64,000 nucleotides of DNA from Epiperipatus broadwayi (Eukaryota; Onychophora; Udeonychophora; Euonychophora; Peripatidae). Below, one piece after another: positions 60,541 through 64,000 of the stretch (positions within the stretch are counted from its first letter, which is position 1; each line of letters begins with the position of its first letter). The translations under genes and the position numbers were made by a program. The notes under the pieces are model-generated. The model was not told the origin of the DNA and searched no databases. It saw only the letters and a list, made by a program, of their open reading frames with translations. The stretch is from assembly GCA_028023455.1 (NCBI GenBank), contig JAQFVV010000112.1, positions 2,852,001 to 2,916,000 of the forward strand. The letters are read 5' to 3'.

Positions 60541-61264
60541 ACATCTTGTAGTATAATAATATAATATTTACCTGAAATTCCTATGATGTAGATCTGAATT
60601 CAGGCCATATAACTTGAATATTTTTTAAATACATTTGGGGATTTATTTTTTAGTAATTGCCCATAGCTACCCATTTAACCATATATTATTTATTGATTGT
60701 TAAGTATTTAGATGCTTTTAATAAAAAAAAAAGAGCAAGAATGAGAAGCATTCAAACTTTTCTCATTCAACGTTTGGTAAATCAGTAGATTTGTCTGTTC
60801 TGTTATTTCACTATGAAAGTGAATTGGATTTGCACATTGCTTGTTTATAAATATTAATAATTTCTATTAATTGAAAATTCCATAATTTCAGATATAAACT
60901 TTTAATCTTATTAATTACCATTGGTGGAGTGCCAACAAGTAAAAGTTGTCCAATAAAACTAATCAACAGAATGATAAATTTGTAAATGTGTTATTTGTAT
61001 TTCATACCATAAGTAAATGTTGTAATAGATTAAATGATTATATCCAATAGCTCTAACAAGCTTTCATTGGTAAGTGTTGCAAGAGAAAGCATTAAAAATC
61101 TCTATCTAGAATAATTCATATCCTCTGACTGCTTTGAAGCTTTTGGCTCACCTCAGCGAGATACCAGAACAGTCAAACACTAGATCTAAAATTACCAACT
61201 CAAAAACAGCACATATCAAATATATAACTATTAAGTAGAAAATCTGAAATTTTCAAACATTAAA
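60541..61264. other. Spacer
   Basis: Holds a scrap of the 29.7 kb hairpin family near 61150-61240 (CTCACCTCAGCGAGAT, AACTATTAAGTAGAAAATCT). Otherwise unassigned. Confidence 0.4.
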
Positions 61265-61398
61265 TGTCTTTAAATCCAGCTATCTAACTTAAAAAACTAC
61301 ATGGGGCTTGTCATTGCAGTTGTTATTACTGTGTCTTTAAATCCAGCTATCTAACTTAAAAAGCGACATGGGGCTTGTATATTGCAGTTGTTATTACT
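61265..61398 (+). repeat. 67-bp tandem duplication
   Basis: TGTCTTTAAATCCAGCTATC... through CAGTTGTTATTACT occurs at 61265-61331 and 61332-61398, with four small differences. Confidence 0.9.
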
Positions 61399-62706
61399 AT
61401 GTGATTATTCATATAGTATATGAACATGGATGGGCTGCTCACCAACATGCATTAGCCAGTGTGGTGTGTTTATTGGCTTTTTACCTTTGCTTTTAAGATC
61501 AAAAAACACCATGGCCTTTTTTCTCAGTTGCCTGATAAGGCAGAATGAATGTATGTGTAAATGATAAGTATTTTTCCAATAGATATATACAATCATGTGA
61601 GACAAAAATAAATCATGATCCTTATTCCCAAGAGGCTATAAAGTAACCAATGAAGGCAGTGGTTGGTGACCAAAAGTAGAGGGTGTTAAGAATCCCCTGA
61701 TTGTGGATCCAGGCTGTCATTTGATGATAATGTTTTATTTAGATACTTACAACTGCAGCTCACTTTCAAGTGAAGGAAGATTGCAAGAATTAGAAGAAGA
61801 ACTGTCTTATATTAAATGGGACATTATTGGACTTTGTGAAGTTAGAAGAAAAAAGGGGAAAAGACAATTGATTTAAAAAGTGGACATGTACTCTACTATA
61901 AAGGCACAAATATTGGAAATACAAGTAGAGTAAGATTCATTATAAATAAAAAGTGAAAAAACAACATTATGGAGATTGATGGCATATCGGACAGAGTGTC
62001 AATATTAGTTATACAACTTAATAGCAGATACCAAATGCAGATGATTCAGTTTTATGCCCCCAACAAGTTCTCATAGTGATGAAGTTGTAAAATATTTTTA
62101 TATGGTTGTACAAAAGGCTTTTGATCAAAGTAAACAACATTTTAATTGGTAAACAAATGATAGATGAAAGGGCTGTAGGTAATTTTGGTTATGGTAATAA
62201 AAATGAGAGAGGGCATAGACTTGTGGAGTTTGCAGGAAAAGAAAAACTTTATATTATGAATTCTTTTATTGAAAAAAATGTTAATAGGAAATCGACATGG
62301 AAGCATCCAAATGAAGGTACAGCAGAATTGGATTATAATTTGAATAACAGAAAATGCATATTTTAAGATTGCAATGTTCTTAATAAATTCAACACAGGAA
62401 GTAATCATCGTTTAGTAAGATATAAGATACGTGTTAATGCAAAACCAGAGAGACAAAAATTATTAAGAAAAACAATATTTACAGTTGATATTCATAATCT
62501 TCAGAAACACTCTAATGAATTTAAATTAGAATTTACAAATCGGTTTCAAGTATTAGTAGATTTTGAACATGATTCAGATTTGAATGAATTTAATATGAAA
62601 ATAACTGATACACTTTTAAAAACTATAACAAAGATAGCTGGTAGAAAAAAGCAGCAATTGACCATTAAAATTTCTACTGAGATTAGAGAATTTATGAAGA
62701 AGGGAT

Positions 62707-63084
62707 ATGAAGATATACAAAAATGATGCATTAAAAAGAATTAAATATCTCGAATTTTGTAAAATAGTGCAGAAAAGAATAAGAAAGTATAACTGTGAAC
62801 TAGCAAGGAATAAAAGTCTCAAGAGTGTAAAACAACATTTTGGTATTGGTAGGAAATTTATATCTGCAATAAGGAAAAAAGATGGAACTATTACTAAAAA
62901 GAGAGATGACATCATGAAATGGGTAGAAGAGTTCTATCAAGAATTATATAGTAATAAAGAACAAGTACCTCCTATATCTATTATATTTTCAGAATTTCCC
63001 AGAATTTTAAATGAAGAAGTGAAACATGCAATTAAATTTATAAAGAAAGGAAAGGCTCCAGGTAATGATGGAATTTATAATTGA
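62707..63084 (+). pseudogene. RTE linker and RT start
   Basis: 125 codons: IVQKRIRKYNCELARNKSLK, IGRKFISAIRKKDGTITKKR, the MKWVEEFYQELYS segment, then the RT entry PPISIIFSEFPRILNEEVKH and KKGKAPGNDGI (motif 1). The frame breaks directly afterwards, and motif 2 (NCRPINFLLVLYKFFTKIIA) continues in another frame. Confidence 0.8.
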
Positions 63085-63416
63085 CATATTAAAAGAAGCA
63101 GGTAAAAAATAGATTTTTTTTTAGCAAAGTTATATACCAAATGTCTAACTGATAAAGATGTACCAAATAATTGGAAGAATGCAGTATTAATATTAATATT
63201 TAAAAAAGGTGATAAAGAAGATAATTAGAAATTGTAGACCTATCAACTTTTTATTAGTTTTATACAAATTTTTTACCAAGATAATTGCAACTCCTCTATA
63301 GAGAACATTGGATTTCCACAAACCAAAAGAACAAGCTGGAATTAAAAGTGGTTTTAATACAGTAAATCACATCCATATATTGAGAGAAGTTATAGAAAAA
63401 AACCAATGAATATGAG

Positions 63417-63884
63417 TTGTCATTATGCTTTAGATTTGTAGATTATGAAAAGGTATTTGATTTTATAAACATTTTTTTGGTGATTAAAGCATTGGATCAT
63501 CAAGGTATAGATCCCGGATATTGTCATATTTTAAAGAATATTTATAAAAATGCAACAGCAATAATTAGATTACATAATGACATCAGGAAAGTCAACATTG
63601 AAAAGGGCGTAATACAGGGTGATTCCATATCTGCAAAACGTTTTATAGCAATGCTGCAAAAAGTATTTTGTGAATTAAAATGGGCATCTAAAGGAGTGAA
63701 AGTAAATGGAGATTATTTAAGTCATTTAGATTTTGCAGATGTTGTAGTTGTTTTTGCAAATAATGCTTTAGAGCTGCAGGAAGTGTTTCAGAAGTTACCA
63801 GGTGAAGGTAGAAAAGTAGGATTAAAGATAAATGTTAAAAAGACTAAAGTAATGTTTAATGGATTTTCTCAAAATAGAAAATAA
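63417..63884 (+). pseudogene. RTE reverse transcriptase palm and thumb
   Basis: 155 codons. FRFVDYEKVFDFINIFLVIK is motif A (catalytic Asp kept), then LDHQGIDPGYCHILKNIYKN, GVIQGDSISAKRFIAMLQKV (motif B, usual RQGD changed to IQGD), NGDYLSHLDFADVVVVFANN (motif C, second Asp changed to Val) and GLKINVKKTKVMFNGFSQN. The change in motif C would inactivate the enzyme. Confidence 0.85.
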
Positions 63885-64000
63885 AGATTGATTATGATGA
63901 CTTAAAAGAAGTTAACAGCTACAAATATCTTGGTCAGATTATTAATACAGATAAAAACAATGGATGAAATTAATCATAGAATTAAACTTGTTTGGAATGC

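Larger units (their letters stand above)
61700..64000 (+). mobile_element. RTE-type LINE with endonuclease domain, cut by window end
   Basis: This is the longest RTE copy. From about 61744: LDTYNCSSLSSEGRLQELEE, ELSYIKWDIIGLCEVRRKKG (N-terminus of the AP-type endonuclease, with the catalytic E of CEVRR), GHVLYYKGTNIG, ISDRVSILVIQLNSRYQMQM with QFYAPTSSHSD, and 62106-62366 NERGHRLVEFAGKEKLYIMN with RKSTWKHPNEGTAELDY (endonuclease C-terminus). A linker follows, then the RT from 62707. Stops and frameshifts interrupt it. Similarity runs off the right edge within the IKLVWNA block. Confidence 0.9.

Overview
The window looks like AT-rich (I estimate 25-30% GC by eye), intron-poor intergenic or deep-intronic DNA of an invertebrate animal. 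I see no convincing host protein-coding gene. It is filled with old, broken transposable elements: at least eight pieces of one RTE-type LINE family, Penelope-like elements (PLEs) with GIY-YIG endonuclease, two copies of a CCHC-tailed LINE (called LINE-A here), another LINE inside (TAA)n repeats (LINE-B), Merlin/IS1595-type DNA transposon fossils, tRNA-derived SINEs, many long hairpins, and micro- and minisatellites. The mix of RTE, PLE and SINE heads with a 'GCCGATGCTATGACA'-type box suggests a cephalopod mollusc, most likely an octopus. That assignment is an inference; another AT-rich invertebrate is possible.

Layout. 0-9 kb: hairpins, an RTE fragment on the minus strand, a TIR transposon fossil, a Merlin fossil, a PLE GIY-YIG fragment and a CpG-retaining tract. 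10-17 kb: LINE-A copy 1, two RTE fragments, a 35-bp minisatellite, a tRNA-Gly retropseudogene with a 16-bp target duplication, and a PLE fragment. 18-26 kb: large hairpins, the best preserved PLE coding region (336 codons), and a palindrome of two PLE tails placed head to head. 27-34 kb: a compound microsatellite, a (CCTA)n array abutting an RTE tail, and a cluster of one foldback family. 37-43 kb: LINE-A copy 2 and three SINEs, two of which carry a hammerhead-ribozyme-like core. 43.5-46.3 kb: a repeat-poor, CpG-retaining tract with a perfect RFX X-box palindrome. 48.8-52 kb: LINE-B between two (TAA)n arrays. 53-64 kb: a SINE, a hairpin with ribozyme-like cores, a Merlin transposase fossil and three RTE copies, the last running off the window edge with its endonuclease domain.

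How the parts relate. RTE, LINE-A, LINE-B and PLE each encoded their own retrotransposition enzymes. The SINEs and the tRNA copy must have borrowed LINE machinery. The RTE copies share a GATGAT tail, LINE-A ends in CATCA-type repeats, and LINE-B ends in TAA repeats. The most notable signal is a recurring pattern CUGANGA - short stem - (G)AAAC, the core of hammerhead self-cleaving RNAs. It occurs in the PLE palindrome, in a tRNA-headed SINE and in several unassigned repeats. All named elements look inactive (stop codons, frameshifts, truncations).
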